Notes under the pieces: generated by a model | What the model was told of the DNA's origin: nothing | Seen by the model: the letters and a program-made list of their open reading frames with translations, nothing else | Database searches by the model: none | Source: Aquabacterium sp. NJ1 | GTDB lineage: Bacteria; Pseudomonadota; Gammaproteobacteria; Burkholderiales; Burkholderiaceae_C | Direction: 5' to 3' | Length of the DNA: 64,000 nucleotides | NCBI RefSeq assembly: GCF_000768065.1 | Contig: NZ_JRKM01000001.1 | Coordinates: forward strand, 4,136,001 to 4,200,000 | Made by a program: the position numbers and the translations under genes | Part shown: piece by piece, positions 49,951 through 59,576 of the stretch | How the letters are laid out: every line of letters starts with the position of its first letter | Numbering within the stretch: position 1 is the stretch's first letter

Positions 49951-52578
49951 TCAGGCAGCCTTGTTTGCCGCAAGAAAATCTTGTGCAAAGCGTTGCAGCA
50001 CGCCACCAGCCTGGTACACCGACACCTCTTCCGCCGTATCCAGGCGGCAGGTCATCGGCACCTTCACCACTTCGCCATTCTTGCGGGTGATGACCAGGTT
50101 CAGGTCGGCGCGGGGCTTGAGTTCGCCTTCCACGTCGTACGTCTCGGTGCCATCCAAAGCCAGCGTCAGGCGGTTGGTGCCTGGCTTGAACTCCAGGGGC
50201 ATCACACCCATGCCGATCAGGTTGGTGCGGTGGATGCGCTCGAAGCCTTCCGCGGCGATGGCTTCCACGCCGGCCAGGCGCACGCCCTTGGCGGCCCAGT
50301 CACGCGAAGAGCCTTGACCGTAGTCGGCGCCGGCCACGATGATCAGCGGCTGCTTGCGCTCGTAGTAGGTCTCCATGGCTTCCCACATGCGCACGACCTT
50401 GCCTTCGGGCTCGATGCGGGCCAGCGAGCCGGCCTTCACCTTGCCATCGGCATCACGCACCATCTCGTTCTTCAGCGTGGGGTTCGCGAAGGTGGCGCGC
50501 ATGGCGGTGAGGTGGTCGCCGCGGTGGGTGGCGTAGGAGTTGAAGTCTTCTTCGGGCAGACCCATCTTGTGCAGGTACTCACCGGCCGCCGAGTTCATCA
50601 GGATCGCGTTGGAAGGCGACAGGTGGTCGGTGGTGATGTTGTCCGGCAGGATGGCCAGCGGGCGCATGCCCTTTAGCGTGCGCGGGTTGGCGGCCAGCGC
50701 GCCCACACCTTCCGTGTCCCAGTAAGGCGGGCGGCGGATGTAGGTGGACTGCGGGCGCCAGTCGTACTGCGGGCTCACCTTCACGCCCTTGTCGGCCTGG
50801 ATGGCGAACATGGGTTCGTACACCGCGCGGAACATCTCGGGCTTCACGGCCGCCTTCACGATGGCATCGATCTCTTCATCCGAAGGCCAGATGTCCTTGA
50901 GGCGAATTTCCTTGCCGTCCACCACGGCCAGCACATCGTTTTCGATGTCGAAGCGCACGGTGCCGGCAATGGCGTAGGCCACGACCAGCGGGGGCGAAGC
51001 CAGGAAGGCTTGCTTGGCGTAGGGGTGGATGCGGCCGTCGAAGTTGCGGTTGCCGGAGAGCACGGCAGTGGCGTACAGGTCGCGGTCAACGATTTCCTTC
51101 TGGATCTTGGGGTCCAGCGCGCCGGACATGCCGTTGCAGGTCGTGCAGGCGAAAGCCACGATGCCGAAGCCGAGCTTTTCCAGGTCGCCCAGCAGATTGG
51201 CTTCCTTGAGGTACAGCTCCACGGCCTTCGAGCCAGGGGCCAGCGAAGACTTCACCCAGGGCTTGCGCGTCAGGCCCAGCTTGTTGGCGTTGCGGGCCAG
51301 CAAGGCCGCAGCGATCACGTTGCGTGGGTTGGAGGTGTTGGTGCAACTGGTGATGGCGGCGATGATCACGGCGCCATCGGGCATCGTGCCTTCACCGGCA
51401 GCAGGCATGGTCCATTTGCCAGCGATGCCCTTGGCCGCCAGATCGCTCGTGGCCACGCGGGCGTGCGGGTTCGAGGGGCCGGCCATGTTGCGCACCACGC
51501 TGGACAGGTCGAACGTCAGGTCGCGTTCGTACACGGCGTCCTTGAGCGAATCCGACCACAGGCCGGCTTGCTTGGCATAGGTCTCGACCAGCTTGACCTG
51601 TTCTGCGTCGCGGCCGGTCAGCGTCAGGTAGTCCAGGGTCTGCTGGTCGATGCTGAACATGGCGGCGGTGGCGCCGTATTCGGGGGCCATGTTCGAGATG
51701 GTGGCGCGGTCGCCGATGGTCAGCTTGGAAGCACCTTCGCCGTAGAACTCCAGGTAGGCACCCACGACCTTGTTCTTGCGCAGGAACTCGGTCAGGGCCA
51801 GCACCACGTCGGTGGCAGTGATGCCGGGTTGGCGTTGGCCGGTCAGCTTCACGCCGACGATTTCAGGCAGGCGCATCCACGAGGCGCGGCCCAGCATCAC
51901 GTTCTCGGCTTCCAGTCCGCCCACGCCGATGGCGATCACGCCCAGCGCATCCACGTGAGGCGTGTGCGAGTCGGTGCCCACGCAGGTGTCGGGGTAGGCC
52001 AGGCCCTTGTCGGCATGGATCACGGGCGACATCTTCTCCAGATTGATCTGGTGCATGATGCCGTTGCCCGCAGGGATCACGTCCACATTGGCGAAGGCAT
52101 TCTTGGTCCACTCGATGAAGTGGAAGCGGTCTTCGTTGCGGCGCTCTTCGATCTCCCGGTTCTTCTTGAAGGCATCGGGGTCGAACCCACCGCACTCCAC
52201 GGCCAGAGAGTGGTCCACGATCAGCTGCACGGGCACCACGGGGTTGACCTTGGCCGGGTCGCCGCCTTCCTTGGCGATGGCGTCACGCAGGCCGGCGAGG
52301 TCCACCAGGGCGGTCTGGCCCAGGATGTCGTGGCAGGCCACGCGAGCGGGGAACCAGGGGAAGTCGAGGTCACGCTTGCGCTCGATCAGCTGGGTCAGGC
52401 AGTCGTTGATGATGGCCGGGTCTGCCTTGCGCACGATGTTCTCGGCGTGCACGCGCGAGGTGTAAGGCAGGGTGGCCCAGGCGCCGGGTTTGATGGCTTC
52501 AACGGCGGCTTGGGTGTCGAAGTAGTCCAGCTTGGTGCCGGGCAGGTTCTTGCGGAATTGGGTGTTGATGTTGCTCAT
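49951..52578 (-). CDS. acnD: Fe/S-dependent 2-methylisocitrate dehydratase AcnD
   Basis: An 875-residue aconitase-superfamily enzyme of the AcnD type, which dehydrates 2-methylcitrate in the methylcitrate cycle and replaces PrpD. NTQFRKNLPGTKLDYFDTQAAV opens the protein. Cluster motifs are [19 protein letters not shown] and FACTTCNGMSGAL; the swivelling domain has YATHRGDHLTAMRATF and [17 protein letters not shown]. The adjacent prpF confirms the assignment over AcnA. It lies about 70 bases after prpC and 12 bases before prpF. Confidence 0.96.
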   Translation of the reverse strand: MSNINTQFRKNLPGTKLDYFDTQAAVEAIKPGAWATLPYTSRVHAENIVRKADPAIINDCLTQLIERKRDLDFPWFPARVACHDILGQTALVDLAGLRDAIAKEGGDPAKVNPVVPVQLIVDHSLAVECGGFDPDAFKKNREIEERRNEDRFHFIEWTKNAFANVDVIPAGNGIMHQINLEKMSPVIHADKGLAYPDTCVGTDSHTPHVDALGVIAIGVGGLEAENVMLGRASWMRLPEIVGVKLTGQRQPGITATDVVLALTEFLRKNKVVGAYLEFYGEGASKLTIGDRATISNMAPEYGATAAMFSIDQQTLDYLTLTGRDAEQVKLVETYAKQAGLWSDSLKDAVYERDLTFDLSSVVRNMAGPSNPHARVATSDLAAKGIAGKWTMPAAGEGTMPDGAVIIAAITSCTNTSNPRNVIAAALLARNANKLGLTRKPWVKSSLAPGSKAVELYLKEANLLGDLEKLGFGIVAFACTTCNGMSGALDPKIQKEIVDRDLYATAVLSGNRNFDGRIHPYAKQAFLASPPLVVAYAIAGTVRFDIENDVLAVVDGKEIRLKDIWPSDEEIDAIVKAAVKPEMFRAVYEPMFAIQADKGVKVSPQYDWRPQSTYIRRPPYWDTEGVGALAANPRTLKGMRPLAILPDNITTDHLSPSNAILMNSAAGEYLHKMGLPEEDFNSYATHRGDHLTAMRATFANPTLKNEMVRDADGKVKAGSLARIEPEGKVVRMWEAMETYYERKQPLIIVAGADYGQGSSRDWAAKGVRLAGVEAIAAEGFERIHRTNLIGMGVMPLEFKPGTNRLTLALDGTETYDVEGELKPRADLNLVITRKNGEVVKVPMTCRLDTAEEVSVYQAGGVLQRFAQDFLAANKAA

Positions 52579-52647
52579 GGCCGGGGCACTCGGTGAACAG
52601 TGAGGCTCAAGGTAAAAGGGCGCCTGAGGCGCCCTTGCTGTGCTGAA

Positions 52648-53811
52648 TTACTTGCGGTCCTTCAGCGGTACGAACTTCTGGTCTTCAGGGCCGGTGTAGT
52701 TGGCCGATGGGCGGATGATCTTGCCGTCGATGCGCTGCTCGATCACGTGGGCCGACCAGCCGGAGGTACGGGCGATCACGAACAGCGGGGTGAACATGGC
52801 AGTGGGCACGCCCATCATGTGGTAGCTCACGGCCGAGAACCAGTCCAGGTTGGGGAACATCTTCTTGATTTCCCACATCACCGACTCCAGGCGGGCGGCG
52901 ATGTCGTACATCTTCATGTTGTTCTGTTCCTTGGACAGGTCTTCCGCCACCTTCTTGATGACCACGTTGCGCGGGTCGCTCACGGTGTAGACGGGGTGGC
53001 CGAAGCCGATCACGACTTCCTTCTTCTCGACGCGGGCGCGGATGTCGGCCTCGGCTTCATCGGGGTTGTCGTAGCGCTTCTGGATCTCGAAGGCCACTTC
53101 GTTGGCGCCGCCGTGCTTGGGGCCACGCAGGGCACCGATGCCACCGGTCAGTGCGGAGTACATGTCCGAGCCCGTGCCGGCCACCACGCGCGAGGTGAAG
53201 GTCGAGGCGTTGAACTCGTGCTCTGCGTACAGGATCAGGCTGGTGTGCATGGCGCGCACCCAGCTGTCACGGGGCTTCTCGCCGTGCAGCAGGTGCAGGA
53301 AGTGGCCGCCGATGGAGTCGTCATCGGTTTCCACGTCGATGCGCTTGCCGTTGTGGCTGTAGTGGTACCAGTACAGCAGCATCGAGCCCAGCGAGGCCAT
53401 CAGCTTGTCGGCGATGTCACGGGCGCCGGGGTGGTTGTGGTCGTCCTTTTCAGGAGACAGGCAGCCCAGAACCGACACGCCTGTGCGCATCACGTCCATC
53501 GGGTGAGCGGAAGGGGGCAGTTGCTCCAGCGCGGCCTTCAGGCCGGCGGGCAGGCCGCGCAGCGACTTCAGCTTGGCCTTGTAGCCAGCCAGTTCGGCCA
53601 CGGTGGGCAGCTTGCCGTGCACCAGCAGGTGGGCGATTTCTTCGAATTCACAGGTTGTGGCGACGTCCAGGATGTCGTAGCCACGGTAGGCCAGGTCGTT
53701 GCCGGTGCGGCCCACGGTACACAGGGCCGTGTTGCCGGCAGCAGTGCCCGACAGGGCAACGGACTTCTTGGGCTTGAAACCGGGGGTGGTCGTTTCGGGT
53801 GTAGCGCTCAT
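52648..53811 (-). CDS. prpC: 2-methylcitrate synthase
   Basis: A 387-residue citrate-synthase-family enzyme that condenses propionyl-CoA and oxaloacetate. [33 protein letters not shown] is the typical PrpC start, lacking the N-terminal extension of GltA. Active-site segments are [45 protein letters not shown] and the late [14 protein letters not shown]. It lies between prpB and acnD in the operon. Confidence 0.96.
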   Translation of the reverse strand: MSATPETTTPGFKPKKSVALSGTAAGNTALCTVGRTGNDLAYRGYDILDVATTCEFEEIAHLLVHGKLPTVAELAGYKAKLKSLRGLPAGLKAALEQLPPSAHPMDVMRTGVSVLGCLSPEKDDHNHPGARDIADKLMASLGSMLLYWYHYSHNGKRIDVETDDDSIGGHFLHLLHGEKPRDSWVRAMHTSLILYAEHEFNASTFTSRVVAGTGSDMYSALTGGIGALRGPKHGGANEVAFEIQKRYDNPDEAEADIRARVEKKEVVIGFGHPVYTVSDPRNVVIKKVAEDLSKEQNNMKMYDIAARLESVMWEIKKMFPNLDWFSAVSYHMMGVPTAMFTPLFVIARTSGWSAHVIEQRIDGKIIRPSANYTGPEDQKFVPLKDRK

Positions 53812-53865
53812 GGATGAGGTTCCTGGCTTGAAGGTTGAGGCAGTCGGTTGAAACAGTCGGGATGC

Positions 53866-54750
53866 TTACTTCTTGGCGGCGAACAGCGCGTCAAGTTTGC
53901 CTTCAAAGGCGTGGTAGCCAATGCGGTCGTACAGCTCCTCACGGGTCTGCATGATGTCCACCACGTTCTTCTGGTGGCCGTCGCGTCGAATGGCAGTGTA
54001 GACCGCCTCGGCCGCCTTGTTCATGGCGCGGAAAGCGCTCAGTGGGTAGAGCACCATGCCCACGCCGGTGGGGCGCAGTTCGTCCACGCTGAACAGCGGG
54101 GTCTTGCCGAATTCGGTGATGTTGGCCAGCACGGGCACCTTCACGGCCTTCACGAACTTTTCATAGGTGGGCAGGTCGTAGGCAGCTTCGGCGAAGATGC
54201 CGTCGGCGCCGGCTTCCACGCAGGCAATCGCACGCTCGATGGCCGCATCCACACCGTGCACCTGGATGGCGTCGGTGCGGGCGATCAGGAAGAAGTCCTT
54301 GTCGGTCTTGGCGTCAGCCGCGGCCTTGACGCGGTCCACCATTTCTTCGGTGGTGACGATTTCCTTGCCGGGGCGGTGGCCGCAGCGTTTCGCGCCCACC
54401 TGGTCTTCAATGTGGCAAGCGGCGGCGCCGGCCTTGATCAGGCTCTTGACGGTGCGTTCGATGTTGAAGGCCGAGGGGCCGAAGCCGGTGTCGATGTCGA
54501 CCAGCAAAGGCAGGTCGCACACATCGGTGATGCGGCGGGTGTCGGTCAGCACGTCGTCCAGCGTGTTGATGCCCAGGTCGGGCAGGCCCAGCGAGCCCGC
54601 AGCCACACCGCCACCCGAAAGGTAGATCGCACGGTAGCCCGCGCGCTTGGCCAGCAAAGCATGGTTGGCGTTGATCGCGCCAATGATTTGCAGTGGGGAT
54701 TCTTCCGCGAGGGCTTGGCGGAAACGGGCGCCAGGGGTCAGGGTGGCCAT
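53866..54750 (-). CDS. prpB: Methylisocitrate lyase
   Basis: A 294-residue isocitrate-lyase-superfamily enzyme that splits 2-methylisocitrate into pyruvate and succinate. The catalytic signature [12 protein letters not shown] is present, as are [58 protein letters not shown] and [18 protein letters not shown]. It is the first gene of prpBC-acnD-prpF. A near-consensus sigma-54 promoter lies upstream, with divergent prpR beyond it. Confidence 0.97.
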   Translation of the reverse strand: MATLTPGARFRQALAEESPLQIIGAINANHALLAKRAGYRAIYLSGGGVAAGSLGLPDLGINTLDDVLTDTRRITDVCDLPLLVDIDTGFGPSAFNIERTVKSLIKAGAAACHIEDQVGAKRCGHRPGKEIVTTEEMVDRVKAAADAKTDKDFFLIARTDAIQVHGVDAAIERAIACVEAGADGIFAEAAYDLPTYEKFVKAVKVPVLANITEFGKTPLFSVDELRPTGVGMVLYPLSAFRAMNKAAEAVYTAIRRDGHQKNVVDIMQTREELYDRIGYHAFEGKLDALFAAKK

Positions 54751-54797
54751 GTCAGATCTCCAACTTGAAAAAGCAGCGAGGTATGCCAGGCATGAAA

Positions 54798-54813
54798 TGC
54801 AACGCCTGTGCCA
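54798..54813 (-). promoter_or_regulatory. Sigma-54 promoter of the prp operon
   Basis: Read on the minus strand, TGGCAC-AGGCG-TTGCA matches the -24/-12 consensus TGGCAC-N5-TTGCA at every fixed base. It lies about 48 bases upstream of the prpB ATG and is presumably activated by PrpR. Confidence 0.88.
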
Positions 54814-54892
54814 GCGGGTCAGCGTGCCGCCATGATGCAGCCGTCAAGGGGCGAGGCATAGGGCAAGCACTTGATTTTCATGGATTTTTCAG

Positions 54893-54917
54893 TTGGTGGT
54901 GTGTGTACGCACACCAA
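54893..54917. promoter_or_regulatory. Inverted repeat TTGGTG...CACCAA upstream of prpB
   Basis: Six-base perfect arms (54893-54898 and 54912-54917) with a GTGTGTACGCAC-like core, about 80 bases upstream of the prp -24 element. It could be an activator site or the operator of a second regulator. Confidence 0.4.
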
Positions 54918-54931
54918 ATGACGATGACATC

Positions 54932-54996
54932 GTTTCATGTTGAGTTTCTTTGATGAAACAATTTTTTATCAAATATGAAACAATGGGTGTGAAACA
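54932..54996. promoter_or_regulatory. TGAAACA repeats, candidate PrpR sites
   Basis: GTTTCAT (54932-54938) faces ATGAAAC (54953-54959), and TGAAACA recurs at 54976-54982 and 54990-54996. The cluster is 120-180 bases upstream of the prp sigma-54 promoter, a usual distance for enhancer sites, and just before the chosen prpR start. Confidence 0.5.
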
Positions 54997-55027
54997 CGCT
55001 ACGCCCAGGCGTGACCCGACTGACACC

Positions 55028-57049
55028 ATGCCCGCCCTCCAGCCAGCCAGCGTCCCTGCTTCCACGTTGCCGCACCTTGTTGCGGTGGGCTTTCGGCGCA
55101 TCAACAAGATGCTGCAGGAGTTGGCGCCCGATTTTGCCGGCCGCGCCTCGGTGGACGTGCTGGACGTGGGCTTCGAGCAGGCCGTCAGCCGCATCCGCGA
55201 GATGCAGGCCAACCAGACCCTCAGGCCCATCGACGTGGTGGTGTCCGCAGGCTCCAATGGCGCCTACCTGCGCCAGCATCTCGACATGCCTGTGGTGCTG
55301 GTCAAGGTCGGCGGCTTCGATGTGATGCAGGCCCTGGCCGTGGCGCGGCGTGTGTCCGCCAAGGTCGGGCTGGTGACGTATGAAGGCATGGCGCCCGACC
55401 TCGCGCCATTTGCCGAGTTGCTCGACATGGGCCTGGTGCAACGCACCTACCGCACCGAAGAAGACGCGCAGGCCTGTGTGCTGGCGCTCAAGGACATGGG
55501 CGTTCAGGCCGTGGTTGGCCCGGGCCTGGTGGCCGACATGGCCGATCAGCACGGGTTGACGGGCGTGTTCCTCTACTCGGCTGACGCCGTGCGCGAGGCG
55601 TTGGAAGACGCGGTGGAGGTGGCGCGCGCCTCGCGCATCGAACTGGCCAAGCGTGAACGCCTCAACACCATCCTGGCCCATTTGAGTGACGGCGTGATCG
55701 CCGTTGACCAGCAGGAGCGCATCCAGACGCTCAACCCCGCCATGGCGCAGTGGCTGGGCATCTCCGCCTCGGACTGGCTGGGGCGCAAGCTCAGCGAGGT
55801 CTGCCCTGAACTCAGCCTGCAAGGCACCTTGAGGCTGGGCCTGCAGGAGCTGGAAAAAATCGAACGCGTCAAAGGCAAGGCCCTGATCGCCAATCGCATG
55901 CCCATCGTCGAACAAGGCGTTTTAACCGGTGCCGTGCTCAGCTGTCAGGACCCGATCAGCATCCAGCGGGTGGACCGCCACATCCGCACGCGCATCAAGC
56001 CCAATGCGCCGGGCACCCGCTATGAGCTCAGCCAGTTCCTGGGCGAGAGTCCGGCTGTGTCGCACATCAGGCAGGTGGCCCAACGCTGCGCGCAAAGCCA
56101 GGCCACGGTCTTGCTGATTGGCGAGAGCGGCACCGGCAAGGAGTTGATCGCGCAAGGCATCCACATGGCCAGCGACCGGTGCGATATGCCCTTCGTGGCG
56201 GTCAACTGCGCGGCCATGTCCGAGACCTTGCTGGAAAGCGAGCTGTTCGGTTATGAAGAAGGTGCTTTCACCGGTGCGCGCAAAGGCGGCAAGATCGGCC
56301 TGTTCGAGGCGGCCCACAACGGCACACTCTTTCTGGATGAGGTGGGCGAGATGCCCGTGTCGCTGCAAACACGCCTGCTGCGCGTGCTGCAGGAGCGCGA
56401 GGTGTTGCGCGTGGGGGCCACCGAGCCCACGCCCGTCAATGTGCGCGTGATCGCCGCCACGCACCGTGATCTCAAGGAGCAGGTCGACCGCGGCCTGTTC
56501 CGGCTGGATCTGTATTACCGGCTCAATATCCTGCGCGTGGACGTGCCGCCCTTGCGCGAGCGCCCGCAGGACATCGCCCCGATCGCACGTGCCCTGCAGC
56601 GCAAGCTGTGCCTGCGCTTGGGTCTGGATGTGCGCGCTACCTCGGGCTTGATCGAGGCGCTGCTCAAGCAGGCGCAGGGCTACGACTGGCCAGGCAATGT
56701 GCGGGAGCTCGAAAACCTGATCGAGCGCGTCACGGCCTATGCTGGCTCACTGCGGGAGGCTCAGGCTGTGGATGCCCGTCAAGCCAAGGCCTTTCTGGAG
56801 GCGGTGGTGCCGGAGTTGTTCGCGCAGCATGCCGCGCATCGCGAAGAACCGGGGCCTTGGCCTGTGAGTGCGTCGGTGGCCCGCCATGTGGCGCCAGCCG
56901 GCCCGCCATTGCGGCAGGCCCAGCGGCAGGCAGAGCGCGCCGAGATCATGCGTGTGCTGGCTGCATGTGGTGGGGACCGTGCACTGGCCAGTCAGCAGCT
57001 CGGTATCAGCCGCACGACCTTGTGGCGCAAGCTGAAAGAGGGCGCCTGA
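55028..57049 (+). CDS. prpR: Propionate catabolism activator PrpR, sigma-54 dependent
   Basis: A 673-residue activator of the prp operon, which senses 2-methylcitrate. The N-terminal PrpR domain (HLVAVGFRRINKMLQELAP, VVVSAGSNGAYLRQHLD, VGLVTYEGM) runs to about residue 190, then a coiled linker and a PAS domain (LNTILAHLSDGVIAVDQQERIQTLNPAMAQWLG). The AAA+ domain has Walker A GESGTGKE, the contact loop GAFTGA and Walker B TLFLDEVGEMP. A Fis-type helix-turn-helix ends the protein (DRALASQQLGISRTTLWRKLK). I use the ATG at 55028; the one at 54983 would overlap a TGAAACA repeat. Start is uncertain. Confidence 0.93.
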   Translation: MPALQPASVPASTLPHLVAVGFRRINKMLQELAPDFAGRASVDVLDVGFEQAVSRIREMQANQTLRPIDVVVSAGSNGAYLRQHLDMPVVLVKVGGFDVMQALAVARRVSAKVGLVTYEGMAPDLAPFAELLDMGLVQRTYRTEEDAQACVLALKDMGVQAVVGPGLVADMADQHGLTGVFLYSADAVREALEDAVEVARASRIELAKRERLNTILAHLSDGVIAVDQQERIQTLNPAMAQWLGISASDWLGRKLSEVCPELSLQGTLRLGLQELEKIERVKGKALIANRMPIVEQGVLTGAVLSCQDPISIQRVDRHIRTRIKPNAPGTRYELSQFLGESPAVSHIRQVAQRCAQSQATVLLIGESGTGKELIAQGIHMASDRCDMPFVAVNCAAMSETLLESELFGYEEGAFTGARKGGKIGLFEAAHNGTLFLDEVGEMPVSLQTRLLRVLQEREVLRVGATEPTPVNVRVIAATHRDLKEQVDRGLFRLDLYYRLNILRVDVPPLRERPQDIAPIARALQRKLCLRLGLDVRATSGLIEALLKQAQGYDWPGNVRELENLIERVTAYAGSLREAQAVDARQAKAFLEAVVPELFAQHAAHREEPGPWPVSASVARHVAPAGPPLRQAQRQAERAEIMRVLAACGGDRALASQQLGISRTTLWRKLKEGA

Positions 57050-57050
57050 G

Positions 57051-57431
57051 TCAGCAGGCGTAAGACTCGATGAAGCGCGTGTCCGGGCCTGGCACGCAGT
57101 GCGCCGACGCGGCTTCGATGAGCAGGGTGCTGCCATTGTGAAACTGCAGGGTGAGTTGAACCGCGCCATCGCTCACCCACGGCAGGGTCAGTTGCCTGAC
57201 CATCCCGCTGCCCACCCGGCAGGAACCTTCCGAGATGCTGCCCATGCAGCTTGACACGGGCCCCGTCAGGCGAGCCTGTACCAACACCAGTTCAACCGGT
57301 TTCAGAAAGCCCGGCATGCCCGCGCGCTCGACCGCCGCCGCCGAGAAGGTGATGCGAGCGGCCTGATTGTCTTCGTCGGGTGGTATGACGTGCAGGACTT
57401 CGGAGTTGTGCCAGAACAGGATGTCGCTCAT
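57051..57431 (-). CDS. Hypothetical protein
   Basis: I do not recognise this 126-residue protein. MSDILFWHNSEVLHVIPPDEDNQA opens it, then beta-strand-like segments (ITFSAAAVE, VELVLVQARLTG, VQLTLQFHNGSTLLIEAAS). It has three Cys and no signal peptide or membrane helix, so it is probably a small cytoplasmic beta-rich domain. It is convergent with prpR (1 base between stops) and divergent from the YkgJ-like gene. The ATG at 57431 is chosen over 57458 because the upstream residues overlap the likely promoter. Confidence 0.6.
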   Translation of the reverse strand: MSDILFWHNSEVLHVIPPDEDNQAARITFSAAAVERAGMPGFLKPVELVLVQARLTGPVSSCMGSISEGSCRVGSGMVRQLTLPWVSDGAVQLTLQFHNGSTLLIEAASAHCVPGPDTRFIESYAC

Positions 57432-57519
57432 GGCGGCAAGCCTACAGCAGGTCGGCAAGGTGTGCAGCCGCGCATTACGATAGCGCCCTCCCAGCTCACG
57501 GTGTGCAAGAGGTCACCGC

Positions 57520-57831
57520 ATGAAGACCGAGTTCGATTGCCAGCAATGTGGCGCATGTTGCGCCTACTTCCGGGTTTCCTTTTACTGGGGTGAGGCCGAT
57601 GACGCCCCTGGCGGAACCGTGCCCGTCGCGCTGACCGAGTCCGTGACGCCCTTGCGGCGCTGCATGCAGGGCACGAACAGCAAGCAGCCGCGGTGTGTGG
57701 CCTTGGGTGGGCAGATCGGCCAGCAGGTCGCCTGCGGTATCTACGCACACCGCTCGACCACCTGCCAGGAGTTGATGCCGGGCGATGAAAAGTGCCTCAA
57801 GGCGCGTCGGCACCACGGTTTGCCGGCCTGA
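57520..57831 (+). CDS. YkgJ family cysteine cluster protein
   Basis: A 103-residue protein of the YkgJ family, which binds zinc or an iron-sulphur cluster through conserved cysteines. The N-terminal [15 protein letters not shown] gives a CxxCGxCC cluster; further Cys lie at [32 protein letters not shown] and DEKCLKARR. Biochemical role is unknown. It is divergent from the hypothetical gene at 57051 and upstream of a chemoreceptor, with 190 bases between. Confidence 0.88.
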   Translation: MKTEFDCQQCGACCAYFRVSFYWGEADDAPGGTVPVALTESVTPLRRCMQGTNSKQPRCVALGGQIGQQVACGIYAHRSTTCQELMPGDEKCLKARRHHGLPA

Positions 57832-57923
57832 TCTTCACCCTGACGAAGGCCGGGTCATGCATTGGCGATGCCCCTAAAAGGCACTCAAATAGGCCGCAAA
57901 CCGGCACTTTTCGGCACCGGTGC

Positions 57924-57950
57924 TCAGGTTTTCGCGAAGCATTCCGATAA
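57924..57950 (+). promoter_or_regulatory. Sigma-28 (FliA) flagellar class III promoter
   Basis: TCAGGTTT-N11-TCCGATAA against TAAAGTTT-N11-GCCGATAA: 7 of 8 in the -10, 5 of 8 in the -35, and exact spacing. It lies about 70 bases upstream of the chemoreceptor start, so this gene is probably expressed with late flagellar genes. Confidence 0.8.
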
Positions 57951-58021
57951 GCCGAAGATCAACAGTGGTTGAAGCCGTTTGCGCTCCCGGCTGGGTGGGC
58001 GCCCCAAAGGATGTCGAGATC

Positions 58022-59566
58022 ATGGTGAATCTCCATCAACTCAAGCTCGGGCAGCGTCTCTGGTTGGGATTTGGTCTGGTTCTGTTGCTGACGGCGATCA
58101 TGGCCGCGGTGGGTTGGACGCGCTTGTCGAGCACGATCAACGACATCGACGACAACGCGAAGGTGCAGGAGCGTGCGACCGCCGCCTTGAAGTGGGAAAG
58201 CCTGACCCTGCTCAACGTCAACCGCACACTGGCCATTGCCGAAGCGGGCGGGGTTACCGACGTCAAGGATCACTTCTCGCCTCTGATCAAGGAGACGTCG
58301 GCGCAGATCAGTGCCATCCAGAAAGTGCTGGAGGCCAGCGCGTCAACCGCTGATGAAAAGGCGCGCTTCGAGGACATCGCCGCCAAGCGCAAGGTGTACA
58401 TCACCGCCCGGGACTCCATTTTCTCCTTCCTGGAGATGGAAGACCCCGGTGCCAAGGAAGCGCTCAAGAGCCAGCTCCTGCCGGCTGCCACGCGCTACAT
58501 CACCGCCATCAACGACTACCAGCGTGCCCAGCGCAAGATGGCCGATGAGGCGTCCGCCAACACGCATGCCAATGTGGCCACGGCCAAGATCGTGATGATG
58601 GTGCTGGCGCTGGTCTGCCTTGGCCTGGGGGCTTACTGCGCCTGGGTCATGGCGCGTTCGGTCACGGTGCCGCTGCGCAAGGTGGTGGCGGCCACACAGG
58701 TCATTGCCGGTGGCGACCTGTCGCACCGGGTCGAAATGGATGGTCGTGACGAGTTGTGCGAGCTGTGCCACAGCCTGGAGGCCATGCAGGTGTCCTTGCG
58801 CTCGATCGTGGGCGAGGTTCGCCAGTCCACGGACTCGATCACGGTGGCCAGCGACGAGGTTGCCTCGGGCAGCCAGGATCTGTCCAGTCGCACCGAGCAG
58901 GCGGCATCCAGCCTGCAGGAGACGGCCTCCACGATGGAGGAAATCTCCGGCACCATCCGCAACACGGCCGACGCGGCCCGCATGGCCAATCAACTGGCCG
59001 CAGGTGCCGCGGAAGCGGCCAGCCGCGGTGGCACCGTTGTGTCCCAGGTGGTGTCGACCATGGACGAGATCACCCAGAGCTCGCGCCGCATCGTGGACAT
59101 CATCGGTGTGATCGATGGCATTGCTTTCCAGACCAACATCCTGGCCCTGAACGCCGCCGTGGAAGCTGCGCGGGCAGGCGAGCAGGGCAGAGGCTTTGCC
59201 GTGGTGGCTGGTGAGGTGCGGGCCCTGGCCCAGCGCGCTGCCGGTGCTGCCAAGGAAATCAAGGTGCTGATCAGCGCATCCAGCGAACGCGTCGACGCGG
59301 GGGCCACCCTGGTCAATGACGCGGGCGCTTCGATGGCCGCCATCGTGGACTCCGTGCAGCGCGTCACCGACATCATCGGTGAGATCACCTCGGCATCCAC
59401 CGAGCAATCCGAAGGCATCAGCCAGGTCAACATCGCGGTGACCCAGCTCGACAGCATGACGCAGCAAAACGCCGCGTTGGTCGAGCAGTCCGCCGCAGCC
59501 GCCGAGAGCCTGAAGGATCAGGCCGCCAAGCTGGCCGAGGTGGTGTCGGTGTTCAAGCTGTCCTGA
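58022..59566 (+). CDS. Methyl-accepting chemotaxis protein
   Basis: A 514-residue transmembrane chemoreceptor. Helix 1 (about 10-32) and helix 2 (about 187-208) flank a periplasmic four-helix bundle sensor that carries [18 protein letters not shown] follows ([23 protein letters not shown]), then the signalling domain with the hairpin tip [19 protein letters not shown] and [21 protein letters not shown]. It ends [12 protein letters not shown] with no methyltransferase-binding pentapeptide. The ligand is unknown; family members sense amino acids and organic acids. Start ATG at 58022. A strong sigma-28 promoter lies upstream. It is convergent with the lyase gene after a 10-base gap. Confidence 0.94.
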   Translation: MVNLHQLKLGQRLWLGFGLVLLLTAIMAAVGWTRLSSTINDIDDNAKVQERATAALKWESLTLLNVNRTLAIAEAGGVTDVKDHFSPLIKETSAQISAIQKVLEASASTADEKARFEDIAAKRKVYITARDSIFSFLEMEDPGAKEALKSQLLPAATRYITAINDYQRAQRKMADEASANTHANVATAKIVMMVLALVCLGLGAYCAWVMARSVTVPLRKVVAATQVIAGGDLSHRVEMDGRDELCELCHSLEAMQVSLRSIVGEVRQSTDSITVASDEVASGSQDLSSRTEQAASSLQETASTMEEISGTIRNTADAARMANQLAAGAAEAASRGGTVVSQVVSTMDEITQSSRRIVDIIGVIDGIAFQTNILALNAAVEAARAGEQGRGFAVVAGEVRALAQRAAGAAKEIKVLISASSERVDAGATLVNDAGASMAAIVDSVQRVTDIIGEITSASTEQSEGISQVNIAVTQLDSMTQQNAALVEQSAAAAESLKDQAAKLAEVVSVFKLS

Positions 59567-59576
59567 TCTGCGCGCG

